Assembly (NCBI GenBank): GCA_965199745.1
Contig: CBDATB010000015.1
Span: forward strand, 372,001 to 436,000
Length of the DNA: 64,000 bases
Origin: CBDATB01 sp965199745
GTDB lineage: Bacteria; Bacteroidota; Bacteroidia; Cytophagales; Flammeovirgaceae
Reading direction: 5' to 3'
Shown here: positions 27,307 through 37,043 of the stretch, piece by piece
Numbering within the stretch: the first letter of the stretch is position 1
Layout of the letters: every line of letters starts with the position of its first letter
Notes under the pieces: generated by a model
Database searches by the model: none
The model's input: only the letters and a program-made list of their open reading frames with translations
What the model was told of the DNA's origin: nothing
Position numbers and translations under genes: made by a program

Positions 27307-29493
27307 TTATTTCTCTCCTGAGTGAGGGGGTCTACGAAATTTTTTTTTAGGTGCAGCCATATTATCGGGTCTTGGCAGAAGTACTTTTCTAGAGAGCCTA
27401 AACTTTCCGCTTCTGCTGTCTATATCTACTAATTTCACTTTTACCTCTTCCCCTTCTTGCAGCACACCGTCCATATTTTCATGCCTACTCCAGCTAATTT
27501 CTGAAATATGCAGCAGACCCTCTTTCCCTTTGAGGAATTCTACGAAAGCTCCAAAGGCGGTAATAGATTTAACTACACCTCGATAAATTTTTCCTACTTC
27601 AGGGACAGCTACAATATCTTTAACTATCTGATAGGCTCTACTTAATGAGTCTTTATTGAAACCAAAAATACTCACTAGCCCAAAATCATTTTTTTCCTCT
27701 ATAGTAATAGTGGTACCGGTTTCTTTCTGTATTTCCTGTACTACTTTCCCTCCCGGTCCGATAACTGACCTAATATAGTCTTTTTGTATTTTTATAACTT
27801 CAAACCGCGGGGCGTGTGCTTTGAGGTTTTCTCTAGGCGCGGCAATAGTTTTCTGCATTTCTTCAAGGATATGTATTCTGCCTTTTTTAGCTTGATTAAG
27901 TGCCTCTTGTAGTATTTCATAAGAAAGCCCATCAATCTTAATATCCATCTGACAGGCAGTGATGCCTTTGCTTGTACCAGTAACTTTAAAGTCCATATCT
28001 CCTAGATGGTCTTCATCGCCAAGTATATCTGAAAGGATGGCGTATTTACCCGTTTCGGCATCCGAAATCATGCCCATAGCAATACCTGACACACCCGAAC
28101 GGATTTTTATACCTGCATCCATTAAAGCTAGAGAACCTGCACAAACTGTAGCCATAGAGGAAGAACCATTAGATTCTAATATGTCGGAGACAATTCGGAT
28201 AGTATAGGGGTTTTCCTCATGGGAAGGCAGCAGCCCTGCTAATGCCCTATGTGCAAGGTTTCCATGACCAATTTCTCTTCTGCCTGGCCCTCTGTTCGGT
28301 TTCACTTCCCCCGTTGAAAAGGCAGGAAAATTATAGTGCAACAAAAAACGATTAGTTCCCTGCACCATAGCGCGATCAATGATCTGCTCGTCTAGCTTAG
28401 TACCTAAGGTAAGAGAGGTAAGCGATTGTGTTTCACCTCTGGTAAAAACAGCTGAACCGTGAGCAGAAGGAAGATAATCTATGACTGAACTAATGGGTCG
28501 TACTTCATCGGTCTTCCTACCGTCCATCCTGATGTTTTCGTTGAGTACAAAGTTTCGGCAGGCACACTTTTCAGCAAGGTTCAGGTATTTTTTTATCAAA
28601 GTATATTTTTCTTTATTTTCCTTCTCTTCTTCGGCAAGAGTAGCCCAGTATACTTCTTTAATTGCATTGAGTGCTTCTTTTCTTGCTTTTTTATTTTTTA
28701 TTTGTTGCCCAACTACCTGATACATCTCAGCGTATACGGCATCATTAATTTCTTTTTTAAGGTCTTCATTTTCTTGTATGAGAGGAGTGTAAGCTCGTTT
28801 TTCCACCCCTAGTTCTTTCGCCAGTTCCCCCTGTACTGTGCAATGTGTTTTAATTACTTGATGTGCTACTTTGATAGCCTCAATCATTTCCTCTTCAGAC
28901 GCTTCCTTCATCTCTCCTTCTACCATTAATATATTTTTAGAAGTACCCGCAACAATCATGTTAAGTGTAGCACCATCAATGGTTTCTTGGTTGGGATTGA
29001 CCTTGTAGCTTCCCTTATGTAATACTACCCTTACTTCTGAAATGTGCTCTTGAAAAGGAACATCCGAAACTGCTAGGGCCGATGAGGATGCTAAGGCTAC
29101 CAGCGCGTCGGGCAGTACCTGTTGGTCGGCAGATATTAAGGAAACATTAACCTGCGTTTCATGAAAATAGTCTTCGGGAAAAAGTGGTCTTATGGCTCGG
29201 TCTATTAGCCGAGAGGTAAGTACCTCATGATCGCCCAGTTTACCTTCTCTTTTCAGAAAGCCGCCGGGTATTCTTCCACAAGCAGCAAACTTTTCTTGGT
29301 AGTCCACAAATAGTGGAAAAAAGTCAGCGTCCTTACATGGTTCTTTTGCAGATACCACTGTAGCAAGAACCATGGTATTACCCATTTTTAATACAACGGC
29401 ACCATCAGCTTGTCGCGCTAAGTGTCCGGTTTCTATACTAATAATTTGACCATCAGTTTGTTCGATAGTTTTAACAATTCGGTTGAAACCCAT
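27307..29493 (-). CDS. pnp: Polyribonucleotide nucleotidyltransferase (PNPase)
   Basis: 728 residues, phosphorolytic 3'-5' exoribonuclease of the degradosome. Two RNase PH-like cores (about 10-230 and 320-550) with FFPLFVDYQEKFAACGRIPGGFLKREG-type motif (key residues YQE, GRIPGGF) and RGETQSL, AFSTGEVKPNRGPGRREIGHG region, DAGIKIRSGVSGIAMG and DEDHLGDMDFKVTG (metal-binding Asp). These are followed by a KH domain (IRSVIGPGGKVVQEI, about 565-620) and an S1 domain (GKIYRGVVKSITAFGAFVEF, about 635-705). The basic C-tail is short. It lies downstream of rpsO on the same strand, the common bacterial order, with a 244-base spacer. Confidence 0.96.
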   Translation of the reverse strand: MGFNRIVKTIEQTDGQIISIETGHLARQADGAVVLKMGNTMVLATVVSAKEPCKDADFFPLFVDYQEKFAACGRIPGGFLKREGKLGDHEVLTSRLIDRAIRPLFPEDYFHETQVNVSLISADQQVLPDALVALASSSALAVSDVPFQEHISEVRVVLHKGSYKVNPNQETIDGATLNMIVAGTSKNILMVEGEMKEASEEEMIEAIKVAHQVIKTHCTVQGELAKELGVEKRAYTPLIQENEDLKKEINDAVYAEMYQVVGQQIKNKKARKEALNAIKEVYWATLAEEEKENKEKYTLIKKYLNLAEKCACRNFVLNENIRMDGRKTDEVRPISSVIDYLPSAHGSAVFTRGETQSLTSLTLGTKLDEQIIDRAMVQGTNRFLLHYNFPAFSTGEVKPNRGPGRREIGHGNLAHRALAGLLPSHEENPYTIRIVSDILESNGSSSMATVCAGSLALMDAGIKIRSGVSGIAMGMISDAETGKYAILSDILGDEDHLGDMDFKVTGTSKGITACQMDIKIDGLSYEILQEALNQAKKGRIHILEEMQKTIAAPRENLKAHAPRFEVIKIQKDYIRSVIGPGGKVVQEIQKETGTTITIEEKNDFGLVSIFGFNKDSLSRAYQIVKDIVAVPEVGKIYRGVVKSITAFGAFVEFLKGKEGLLHISEISWSRHENMDGVLQEGEEVKVKLVDIDSRSGKFRLSRKVLLPRPDNMAAPKKKFRRPPHSGEK

Positions 29494-29737
29494 ATCTGTT
29501 GGGGGTTAGTGTAATAATTTTATTTTCACATTCGTAGCCTATTTTTGATGATACCTTACCGAAACGCAAACGTAATTACTTCAAGTATTTATTTCACGTA
29601 TACTACTTAACAGAAGTTTCTCCTATTTCGGTCTGTTTGAGAAGCAATGACAGGCAATTTTCAAAGTGTGTAATAAGGAAATTTAGGCAGTTTTGGCAGT
29701 CAATAAACTTTAAAAAAACATTGAATGACCTGGAAAT

Positions 29738-30013
29738 TTACTTTCTAATACCTAGTTCCTTAATAATCCTTCTGTAACGGTTGATTTCTTTATCTTGTAG
29801 ATATTTTAATAATTTTTTTCTTCTACCGACTAACTTCATCAGTCCAAGTCTGGTAGCATTGTCTTTTTTATTTGACTTCAGGTGTTCTGTCAGGTGATTA
29901 ATTCTGTGGGTAAAAAGTGCTATCTGCGATTCGGGAGAGCCAGTATCGGACGGAGATTTTTTGTAAGCATATTGTTTAAAGATATTAGCTTTCTTTTCCT
30001 TATCTAAATACAT
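29738..30013 (-). CDS. rpsO: 30S ribosomal protein S15
   Basis: 91 residues, the normal S15 length (usually 88-90). Motifs: DTGSPESQIALFTHRINHLTEHLK and ATRLGLMKLVGRRKKLLKYLQ, both rRNA/S6-S18 contact regions. S15 binds 16S rRNA helices 20-22 and nucleates the platform. It precedes pnp in the same direction. In other bacteria S15 represses its own mRNA through a leader structure; I cannot identify such a fold here. Confidence 0.97.
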   Translation of the reverse strand: MYLDKEKKANIFKQYAYKKSPSDTGSPESQIALFTHRINHLTEHLKSNKKDNATRLGLMKLVGRRKKLLKYLQDKEINRYRRIIKELGIRK

Positions 30014-30322
30014 GAAACGATAGTATTAACGTGAAATATAATATGTGTCTCTCCTTTGCTAGTACTATTTCAGTTTCACCTGAAACAACAATAACAAGAA
30101 GACACACCCAATCGGCACAAAAGTAAAAAAGTAATTTTTATAATCAAAATAAATATCTTTCTGAGTAGATAAATATTTAACCTTCACCTGCCGTTTAGAA
30201 ATATGTAGCATAGGCACGAAATGAGCTAAACAACCAACCTAAAAAGTGGTTAGATTGTATGAAAACAGGCTAAATCCATAATCAGACAGCTGCTACAAAT
30301 TGAATCCCGATATAAATAAAGT
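30014..30322. other. Divergent promoter region between rpsO and glpK
   Basis: Holds the promoters for rpsO (minus) and glpK (plus). I see no repeat, hairpin with T-run, or coding frame. Confidence 0.4.
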
Positions 30323-31792
30323 ATGAAATACATTATTTCTTTAGACCAAGGTACGACTAGTTCCAGAGCCATTTTGTACAATCAACAAGGTAAGTGCCTT
30401 GATATTGCACAAAAAGAATTTACCCAAATATTTCCCAAGCCCGGTTGGGTAGAACATAACGCTGAGGAAATATGGCAAACCCAATTCAAAGTTTTCGAAA
30501 CGCTTTGCTTAAAAAACAACTTAGCTGCAAAAGATATTGTAGCTGTCGGGTTGACTAACCAACGCGAAACTGCGGTAGTGTGGGATAAAAATACTGGCAA
30601 ACCTGTGTATCGTGCCATTGTTTGGCAAGACAGACGCACAAGCGATACTTGTGAGCAACTCAAAACCGATGGACTCACTGCTCATATCAAAAAGACCACC
30701 GGTTTGGTCATTGATACGTATTTCTCTGCAACTAAAGTAAAGTGGATATTAGATAATATACCAAATGCCCGCAAAAAAGCCGACCGCGGTAACTTGCTAT
30801 TTGGTACTATCGACAGCTGGCTGGTATGGAATATGACACGAGGCAAAATGCATGTAACTGACTACACCAACGCAAGCAGGACGCTAATGTATAATATTGT
30901 TAAACTTTGCTGGGACGAGGAGTTATTGAAAATCTTTGGCGTACCCCAGTGTATGCTGCCCAAAGTAAAACCTTCATCAAGCATTTTTGGCTATTTTAAT
31001 TACCTAGGAACAGATATTCCCATAGCTAGTATTGCTGGTGACCAGCAGGCAGCATTATTCGGGCAGGCTTGTTTCGATGCGGGAGAAGTAAAGAACACTT
31101 ATGGCACAGGCTGCTTCATGCTGATGAACACTGGCGAAAAGATGATGGACACCGACAGCGGTTTGCTTACCACCATTGCTTGGGGCTTAAACGGAAAAGT
31201 AACTTATGCACTCGAAGGCAGTGTATTTGTGGCAGGGGCGGCTATACAATGGTTAAGAGACGGCTTGAAGATTTTAAGCAATACAGCAGACTCGGAAAAA
31301 ATTGCCCAGCAAGCACAGCCCAACCACGGAGTATATGTAGTACCCGCTTTTGCCGGTTTGGGTACTCCTCACTGGGATATGTATGCTAGAGGAGCTATGT
31401 TTGGACTCACTAGAGGTACTACACAAGCTGACATCATTCGTGCTACTCTCGATTCGCTCGCCTACCAAACCAGAGATGTATTGGACTTGATGCAGCAGCA
31501 GGCAGACCTCCAACTACAAACGCTTAAAGCAGACGGTGGAGCAGCATCCAACAATGTACTTATGCAATTTCAAGCTGATATTTTGGGCGTAAATGTAGAA
31601 AGACTCGTATCAATAGAATCTACAGCAACTGGTGCAGCCCACTTAGCCGGTATCACGATGGGTATTTGGGACCAGAATTATATTTGCAACAAGCCAGCCC
31701 TAGCACAAATTTTTAAACCACAGATAGATCGGCAGCAAAGAGAGAATTTATATGAAGGCTGGAAAGTAGCTGTACAAAGAGTTAAAAGCTGA
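30323..31792 (+). CDS. glpK: Glycerol kinase
   Basis: 489 residues, FGGY kinase that phosphorylates glycerol to glycerol 3-phosphate. The N-terminus YIISLDQGTTSSRAILYNQQG is the phosphate-1 motif. Further signatures are GWVEHNAEEIW, GLTNQRETAVVWD, VWQDRRT, TYFSATKVKWIL and the FGGY-family AGDQQAALFGQ and GAQVGTGCF-equivalent NTYGTGCFMLMNTG. The C-terminal LKADGGAASNNVLMQFQADIL motif is also present. No glpF is adjacent. glpD follows after 39 bases, so the two form a glycerol catabolic operon. Confidence 0.96.
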   Translation: MKYIISLDQGTTSSRAILYNQQGKCLDIAQKEFTQIFPKPGWVEHNAEEIWQTQFKVFETLCLKNNLAAKDIVAVGLTNQRETAVVWDKNTGKPVYRAIVWQDRRTSDTCEQLKTDGLTAHIKKTTGLVIDTYFSATKVKWILDNIPNARKKADRGNLLFGTIDSWLVWNMTRGKMHVTDYTNASRTLMYNIVKLCWDEELLKIFGVPQCMLPKVKPSSSIFGYFNYLGTDIPIASIAGDQQAALFGQACFDAGEVKNTYGTGCFMLMNTGEKMMDTDSGLLTTIAWGLNGKVTYALEGSVFVAGAAIQWLRDGLKILSNTADSEKIAQQAQPNHGVYVVPAFAGLGTPHWDMYARGAMFGLTRGTTQADIIRATLDSLAYQTRDVLDLMQQQADLQLQTLKADGGAASNNVLMQFQADILGVNVERLVSIESTATGAAHLAGITMGIWDQNYICNKPALAQIFKPQIDRQQRENLYEGWKVAVQRVKS

Positions 31793-31831
31793 AATACAAG
31801 CCAATTTTTAGCCTATACTTGCTAATTTTTA

Positions 31832-33487
31832 ATGCCAATGAATTTTCTTTCTTCTTACAACAGACCACATCTGATAAAGCAATTAAGCATCCAATATTAT
31901 GACTTAGTAGTGGTAGGGGGTGGAATCACAGGCTCAGGTATTGCCTTAGATGCCGCTTCCAGAGGAATGAAGGTGGCTTTGCTAGAAAAAAACGATTTTG
32001 CTTTCGGAACTAGCAGCCGTTCTACTAAGCTCATACATGGCGGTTTGCGTTACCTCAAGCAGTTTGAAATTGCTTTAGTACGCGAAGTAGGACGCGAGCG
32101 GGTGATTATCCATCGCTTGGCACCGCACTTAGTTACTTCAGAAAAAATGTTACTTCCACTCATTAAAGATGGAACTTATAGCAAACTCATGACATCCGTC
32201 GGGCTATTTGTTTATGATCTACTGGCTGGCGTAGAAGATCGAGATCGACATGTGATGCTTTCCGAGGAGGAGGCACGGAAAAAAGAACCTCTCATGCGCC
32301 AGGATATTCTCAAAGGAGCAGGACTTTATGCCGAATATCGTACTGACGATGCCCGTCTGACGATTGAGGTGATCAAAAAGGCTTTTCTTTATGGAGCTCA
32401 TTGTATAAATTATGTGCAAGTAGAAAATTTTATCTATGAAAAAGGGCGTATCGCCGGTGTGAAAGCACAAGATATGAACAGCAATAAAACCTGGTGTATT
32501 CGTGCTAAATATGTAGTCAGTGCTACAGGACCTTGGGTAGACCAACTGCGTAAAAAAGACGAAGCAACAAGTAAGCAACGCTTGTTTTTGAGTAAGGGAG
32601 TACACATAGTAGTCGATCACATACGTTTTCCCATACAACAGGCGATTTATTTTGACATACCCGACGGCAGGATGATTTTTGCCGTACCCCGTGGAAAGTC
32701 AACTTATATTGGCACAACCGATACGCATTACAAAGGTGATATAAATCATGTGTGTGCAAATAAAGATGATGTGGCCTACTTAATTGATGCTACCAATCAT
32801 GCTTTCCCTAGTGTTCAACTCACTTTTGCAGATGTGCGTTCTAATTGGGCAGGTTTACGACCACTGATCTTTGAAGAAGGAAAGTCGTCTTCGCAGATTT
32901 CGCGCAAAGATCAGGTAATTGTTTCTGCCGCTGGGCTCATTTCTATTGCAGGCGGCAAACTAACAGGCTACCGCAAAATGGCACAAAAAATCGTCAATAT
33001 AGTTAACAAAGCCCATGAGAAAGACTACAATCAAGCATTCAAATCTTGTTATACTGATAAAATTCATTTAGGGGGTAGCAATCCTTTTACCGATGCTGAT
33101 GCAGTTACGCAATACACCCAGGATATTCAAAGACAAACGAAATATTTTGGCCTTAGTACTCATCATGCGCGGTATTTGGTGAGTAACTTTGGAAAACAAT
33201 CGGAAGATATTCTGGCTAAAATACCCGAAAAAGCAAACGATAACCCAGAGGTTTTACTAGCCCGAGCAGAACTAAATTACACACTCGAAAACGAAATGGT
33301 TTTTACACCAATGGATTATTTTATGCGCAGAACTGGTCGTTACTTTTTCGATATAGAAAGTGTGAAAAAAATATACTTGCCAATCCTACAGGATTTTCAT
33401 CGAGCTTTTAAATGGGATGCTGCCACTTTAGAGTGCAACCGAGCTATTGTGGAGGAATCGATATATCTTGCCACACATTTTGAATAA
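31832..33487 (+). CDS. glpD: Glycerol-3-phosphate dehydrogenase (FAD-dependent)
   Basis: 551 residues. Oxidises glycerol 3-phosphate to dihydroxyacetone phosphate and passes electrons to quinone at the inner membrane. FAD-binding DLVVVGGGITGSGIALDAASRG (about 23-44; key residues GGGITGSG), then SSRSTKLIHGGLRYL, RTDDARLTIEV, ATGPWVDQLR and IGTTDTHYKGD. The SNWAGLRPLI and SIAGGKLTGYRKMA segments near residue 345-385 are typical. The C-terminal cap domain (GRYFFD...) completes the family length. Either of two adjacent ATGs (31832 or 31838) may be used. Cotranscribed with glpK. Confidence 0.95.
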   Translation: MPMNFLSSYNRPHLIKQLSIQYYDLVVVGGGITGSGIALDAASRGMKVALLEKNDFAFGTSSRSTKLIHGGLRYLKQFEIALVREVGRERVIIHRLAPHLVTSEKMLLPLIKDGTYSKLMTSVGLFVYDLLAGVEDRDRHVMLSEEEARKKEPLMRQDILKGAGLYAEYRTDDARLTIEVIKKAFLYGAHCINYVQVENFIYEKGRIAGVKAQDMNSNKTWCIRAKYVVSATGPWVDQLRKKDEATSKQRLFLSKGVHIVVDHIRFPIQQAIYFDIPDGRMIFAVPRGKSTYIGTTDTHYKGDINHVCANKDDVAYLIDATNHAFPSVQLTFADVRSNWAGLRPLIFEEGKSSSQISRKDQVIVSAAGLISIAGGKLTGYRKMAQKIVNIVNKAHEKDYNQAFKSCYTDKIHLGGSNPFTDADAVTQYTQDIQRQTKYFGLSTHHARYLVSNFGKQSEDILAKIPEKANDNPEVLLARAELNYTLENEMVFTPMDYFMRRTGRYFFDIESVKKIYLPILQDFHRAFKWDAATLECNRAIVEESIYLATHFE

Positions 33488-33503
33488 AAACATAATAGGC
33501 AAG

Positions 33504-34460
33504 CTATGTAATGTATTTTCCAAAACAATAATCCAAAATCTCAAAAGCTATCTCGGCCATTTTGTTTCTTTTATCATCTAATAGGGGATTGATTTCTGCG
33601 AACTCAATGCAAACTACTTTATTTGTATCTAAAAAACCTGTAATAATATTTTTAGCTTCTTCAGGACTAAAGCCAAAAGAAACCGGTGTACCTGTTCCTC
33701 GTGACACAAAATCACAATCTAAGCTATCAACATCGAATGTGATATATATCGCATCGCATGTTTTTAGTTGCTCAATGGCTTCGCGAAGGCATTCTTGAAT
33801 CCCTCTATGTCTTATTTCGGGAACACTATAATTTTTTATCTCTTTATTCTTGATGATAATGTCTTCAGCTTCTTCGGTATCGCGAACACCAAAATAAAGC
33901 AAATCTTCAGGTAGAAATTTTGCTGCTTTAGTGCCTAGTTGTTTTAAACTATTCCAATGTTTTAGAGTTTCTTCTTGGGGGCTATTTTTATACCTATCGG
34001 GTAAGTCTGTGTTATTAAAGTTTAGCGCAGCGGCTAATGGCATACCATGGATATTTCCTGAAAGCGATGTATACGGAGAGTGTAAATCAGCATGAGCATC
34101 TATCCAAATGATGCCCAATCTGGCATGTGGGTCAGCTGCTTTTATTCCTGAAATAGTGCCTAAGGCTGAGGAGTGGTCTCCGGAAAGTACTAAGGGAAAA
34201 TTTCCGTTTCGTAAAGACTGATGTACATTTTGGCAAACCCTTCCACACTGCTTTACTACATAGCATATCCTTTTAGCAAAAAAACTATTCACCTTATAGT
34301 ATATTGCTTTATTGTCGGTATCAATATCAATGAAAGGTACCCTGTTAAAAAAATCATTGTTTGCGTTGATAGCCGCTATTTCCATAGCATCAATACCCAT
34401 ATGAGCTCCTCTGGCTCCCCCTCCTATATCCGAGCGGTTCTTGATCAGTTTAATCTTCAT
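33504..34460 (-). CDS. Arginase-family hydrolase
   Basis: 318 residues, ureohydrolase fold with all binuclear Mn ligands: the His in LSGDHSSALG, DAHADLHSP, and FDVDSLDCDF (Asp pair). The GTGTPVSFGFSPEEA segment contains the substrate-loop Gly-Thr-Gly-Thr of arginases. N-terminal GGGARGAHMGIDAMEIAA matches arginase rather than agmatinase (residues ArgGlu/Gly-Pro at this place). It hydrolyses arginine to ornithine and urea. It converges on glpD (16-base gap) and is alone on the minus strand. Formiminoglutamase or agmatinase remain possible alternatives. Confidence 0.85.
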   Translation of the reverse strand: MKIKLIKNRSDIGGGARGAHMGIDAMEIAAINANNDFFNRVPFIDIDTDNKAIYYKVNSFFAKRICYVVKQCGRVCQNVHQSLRNGNFPLVLSGDHSSALGTISGIKAADPHARLGIIWIDAHADLHSPYTSLSGNIHGMPLAAALNFNNTDLPDRYKNSPQEETLKHWNSLKQLGTKAAKFLPEDLLYFGVRDTEEAEDIIIKNKEIKNYSVPEIRHRGIQECLREAIEQLKTCDAIYITFDVDSLDCDFVSRGTGTPVSFGFSPEEAKNIITGFLDTNKVVCIEFAEINPLLDDKRNKMAEIAFEILDYCFGKYIT

Positions 34461-34616
34461 CTTAAAAAGAATTTAACAATTTTTATGCGCTTGTCCTCGG
34501 GACGCTAAAATTAGAACTTTATGGCTAAAAATGGAAAATGCTTTTTGTCTTTTAATTATTTCCATTTACTTTTACTTCCGACATGATAGTATGCTCGACA
34601 TGATACCGTATTAAAC

Positions 34617-35786
34617 ATGACAAAAAGAAAATTGAGAATGGGCATGATAGGAGGAGGCTTAGGTGCTTTCATCGGAGATGTACATAGGAAGGCAGCTTTG
34701 CTCGATGGAGGCGTCGAACTGGTTTGTGGTGCGCTGAGTAGTACTGCTGAAAAATCAAAATCTTCTGGCGATGCTTTAGGTCTTAACCCCCACAGGATTT
34801 ACAACTCCTACGAACAGATGATTAGGAAAGAAAAAGAACTTCCCAAAGATATGCGTATGGACTTTGTTTCTATCGTAACGCCAAACCATGTGCACTTTGG
34901 TCCGTCAAAAATGGCTTTAGAAAACGGTTTTCACGTAGTGTGCGATAAGCCCTTGTGTATGAATTTGGAAGAGGCTATGATTTTGAAAAAATTAGTAGAG
35001 TCTAGCGGGCTAGTTTTTTGCCTTACTCATAATTATACTGGCTATCCTATGGTGAAAGAGGCTCGCCAATACATCAAGCAAGGTAAGCTAGGAGAAATTA
35101 GAAAAGTAGTTGTGGAATACGCGCAAGGGTGGTTATCAGAAAAAATAGAAGATGGCTATCAAAAGCAGGCCGCTTGGCGTACTAATCCTGCAAAGTCCGG
35201 CATTGCAGGTTGTATGGGAGACATTGGCACCCATGCCGAGAACTTGGTAGGATATATCACCGGGCTAGCTATTGATGAGTTGGCCGCCGATTTGAATATA
35301 TTTGTAGCAGGTAGGGCCTTGGATGATGATGGTAACGTGTTATTGCGCTTTGAAAACGGAGCTAAAGGAATATTATGGGCAAGCCAAATAGCAGCGGGAG
35401 AAGAAAATGAACTATCTATTAGGGTATATGGCGAAAAAGGTGCTTTGGAATGGTTGCAGTCAGATCCAAATAAACTCACACTGAAATGGCTAAAAAAGCC
35501 TCGTGAGGTGCTTAAACCCGGCAATGATTATTTGTCATATGTCGCCAAGACTCATACCCGCATTCCTGCTGGTCATCCTGAAGGTTATTTAGAATCCTTC
35601 GCCAACATTTATAAAAATTTTGCCCTAGCTGTACACGCGCATATTGATGACAAAAAAATAGATGATGCAGTGGAGTTTCCCAATATTTATGACGGCATTA
35701 GGGGGATGAGGTTCATAGAAACTGTTGTCGAGTCGAGCTGCCATAATGCAGCTTGGATGAAAATGACCAACGAACAACAAGATTGA
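34617..35786 (+). CDS. Gfo/Idh/MocA-family oxidoreductase
   Basis: 389 residues with an N-terminal Rossmann domain (MGMIGGGLGAFIGDVHRKAA; GGGLGA) and the family's FVSIVTPNHVHFGPSKMALENG and HVVCDKPLCMNLEEA (EKP-like lysine, here DKP) motifs. The C-terminal domain contains GIAGCMGDIGTHAENLVGYITG with the GD-G-H catalytic pair and a beta-sheet with GAKGILWASQIAAGEEN. This subgroup acts on inositols, glucose or related sugars with NAD(P); the exact substrate is unknown. It precedes egtB by 63 bases in the same direction and could be in one transcript. Confidence 0.88.
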   Translation: MTKRKLRMGMIGGGLGAFIGDVHRKAALLDGGVELVCGALSSTAEKSKSSGDALGLNPHRIYNSYEQMIRKEKELPKDMRMDFVSIVTPNHVHFGPSKMALENGFHVVCDKPLCMNLEEAMILKKLVESSGLVFCLTHNYTGYPMVKEARQYIKQGKLGEIRKVVVEYAQGWLSEKIEDGYQKQAAWRTNPAKSGIAGCMGDIGTHAENLVGYITGLAIDELAADLNIFVAGRALDDDGNVLLRFENGAKGILWASQIAAGEENELSIRVYGEKGALEWLQSDPNKLTLKWLKKPREVLKPGNDYLSYVAKTHTRIPAGHPEGYLESFANIYKNFALAVHAHIDDKKIDDAVEFPNIYDGIRGMRFIETVVESSCHNAAWMKMTNEQQD

Positions 35787-35849
35787 GGGTTACTCTTCAG
35801 GCTTTTTCCAACAAAAAAAATTATATTTCCATAATTACATACAACTTAT

Positions 35850-37043
35850 ATGACTGTACCTCAAACCGTAATGACTGACACCTATGCTCAGCTTTATGGC
35901 ACTTACCTGTCTATACGCAAGCAAACCCAAGGAATATGTACTCCACTTTGTACAGAAGACTACACGCTGCAGCCCATTACCTTCGTCAGCCCTCCAAAGT
36001 GGCATCTAGCACATACCACCTGGTTTTTCGAAGAGTTTGTTTTGAAGAAGTACATGCCCAATTACTGCGTGTATCATCCTAACTTCGGTTATTTGTTTAA
36101 TAGTTATTATAACGTCGCAGGTGATAGAGTAGTGCGCAGTAATCGCGGTAACATGACACGCCCACAGGTGAAAGAAATATATGATTATAGAGCCTATGTC
36201 GACAAGCACATGAGAATACTTTTAGATAAAGGGCCTATAACACAAGAGGAAGTAGTATCATTGATAGTTTTGGGTTTGAACCACGAACAACAACATCAAG
36301 AGTTACTACTTACAGATTTAAAATATATTTTTGGACACAATCCGTTATTTCCTGTCTATTGTAAAGATTTTTCTTTGGTAGAGCAATATAACAAGCAAGT
36401 AGATGAAATAACTGTTGCCGAAGGTATTTATGAGATAGGTGCTGAACTAGAGGGTTTCTGTTGGGATAACGAACTGGGTAGACACAAAGTATACATACAG
36501 GCTTTTGAAATGTGCCAAGCACTCGTTACTAATGGCGAATACCTTGAGTTTATCAATGACAAGGGCTATGAGCGTTTCGATCTTTGGCTAGATGAAGGCT
36601 GGAATTGGGTGAATGAAAATGCTATTCGCAGCCCTTTGTATTGGCATCAAATAGACCATCAATGGTATTATTATACTTTCGGTGGCTTGAAAAAAATAGA
36701 CCCCAAGGCTATATTGTGTCATATTAGCTTTTACGAAGCAGCGGCTTTTGCTGAATGGAAGAAGATGAGGTTGCCAACCGAATTTGAATGGGAAGTAGCC
36801 TCCGAACGAATCCCGTGGGGTCTTCGGTGGGAATGGGCAAACAGTGCTTATTTACCTTATCCGGGCTTTGAAAAAGTCAGCGGTGCCATCGGTGAATATA
36901 ACGGTAAATTTATGGTTAATCAAATGGTGCTGCGCGGTGCCTCAACAGCTACTCCTACAAAGCACAGCCGCAAAACGTACCGCAATTTCTCTCATCCACA
37001 CTCACAGTGGCAATGTACAGGAATACGATTAGTAAAAAAGTAA
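35850..37043 (+). CDS. egtB: Ergothioneine sulfoxide synthase EgtB
   Basis: 397 residues, non-heme iron enzyme that joins hercynine to a thiol donor via a C-S bond with O2. A DinB-like N-terminal domain carries HLAHTTWFFEEFVL (His55) and the iron-ligand motif LNHEQQHQE (His145, His149). The C-terminal FGE-sulfatase domain has YEIGAELEGFCWDNELGRHKV and LPTEFEWEVASER and ends QWQCTGIRLVKK. It is followed by egtD with TAATG overlap, so both are translationally coupled. No egtC, egtA or egtE is visible, so the thiol donor and the C-S lyase step are not settled. The C-terminal domain matches this EgtB type rather than a fused EgtB-EgtD. Confidence 0.9.
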   Translation: MTVPQTVMTDTYAQLYGTYLSIRKQTQGICTPLCTEDYTLQPITFVSPPKWHLAHTTWFFEEFVLKKYMPNYCVYHPNFGYLFNSYYNVAGDRVVRSNRGNMTRPQVKEIYDYRAYVDKHMRILLDKGPITQEEVVSLIVLGLNHEQQHQELLLTDLKYIFGHNPLFPVYCKDFSLVEQYNKQVDEITVAEGIYEIGAELEGFCWDNELGRHKVYIQAFEMCQALVTNGEYLEFINDKGYERFDLWLDEGWNWVNENAIRSPLYWHQIDHQWYYYTFGGLKKIDPKAILCHISFYEAAAFAEWKKMRLPTEFEWEVASERIPWGLRWEWANSAYLPYPGFEKVSGAIGEYNGKFMVNQMVLRGASTATPTKHSRKTYRNFSHPHSQWQCTGIRLVKK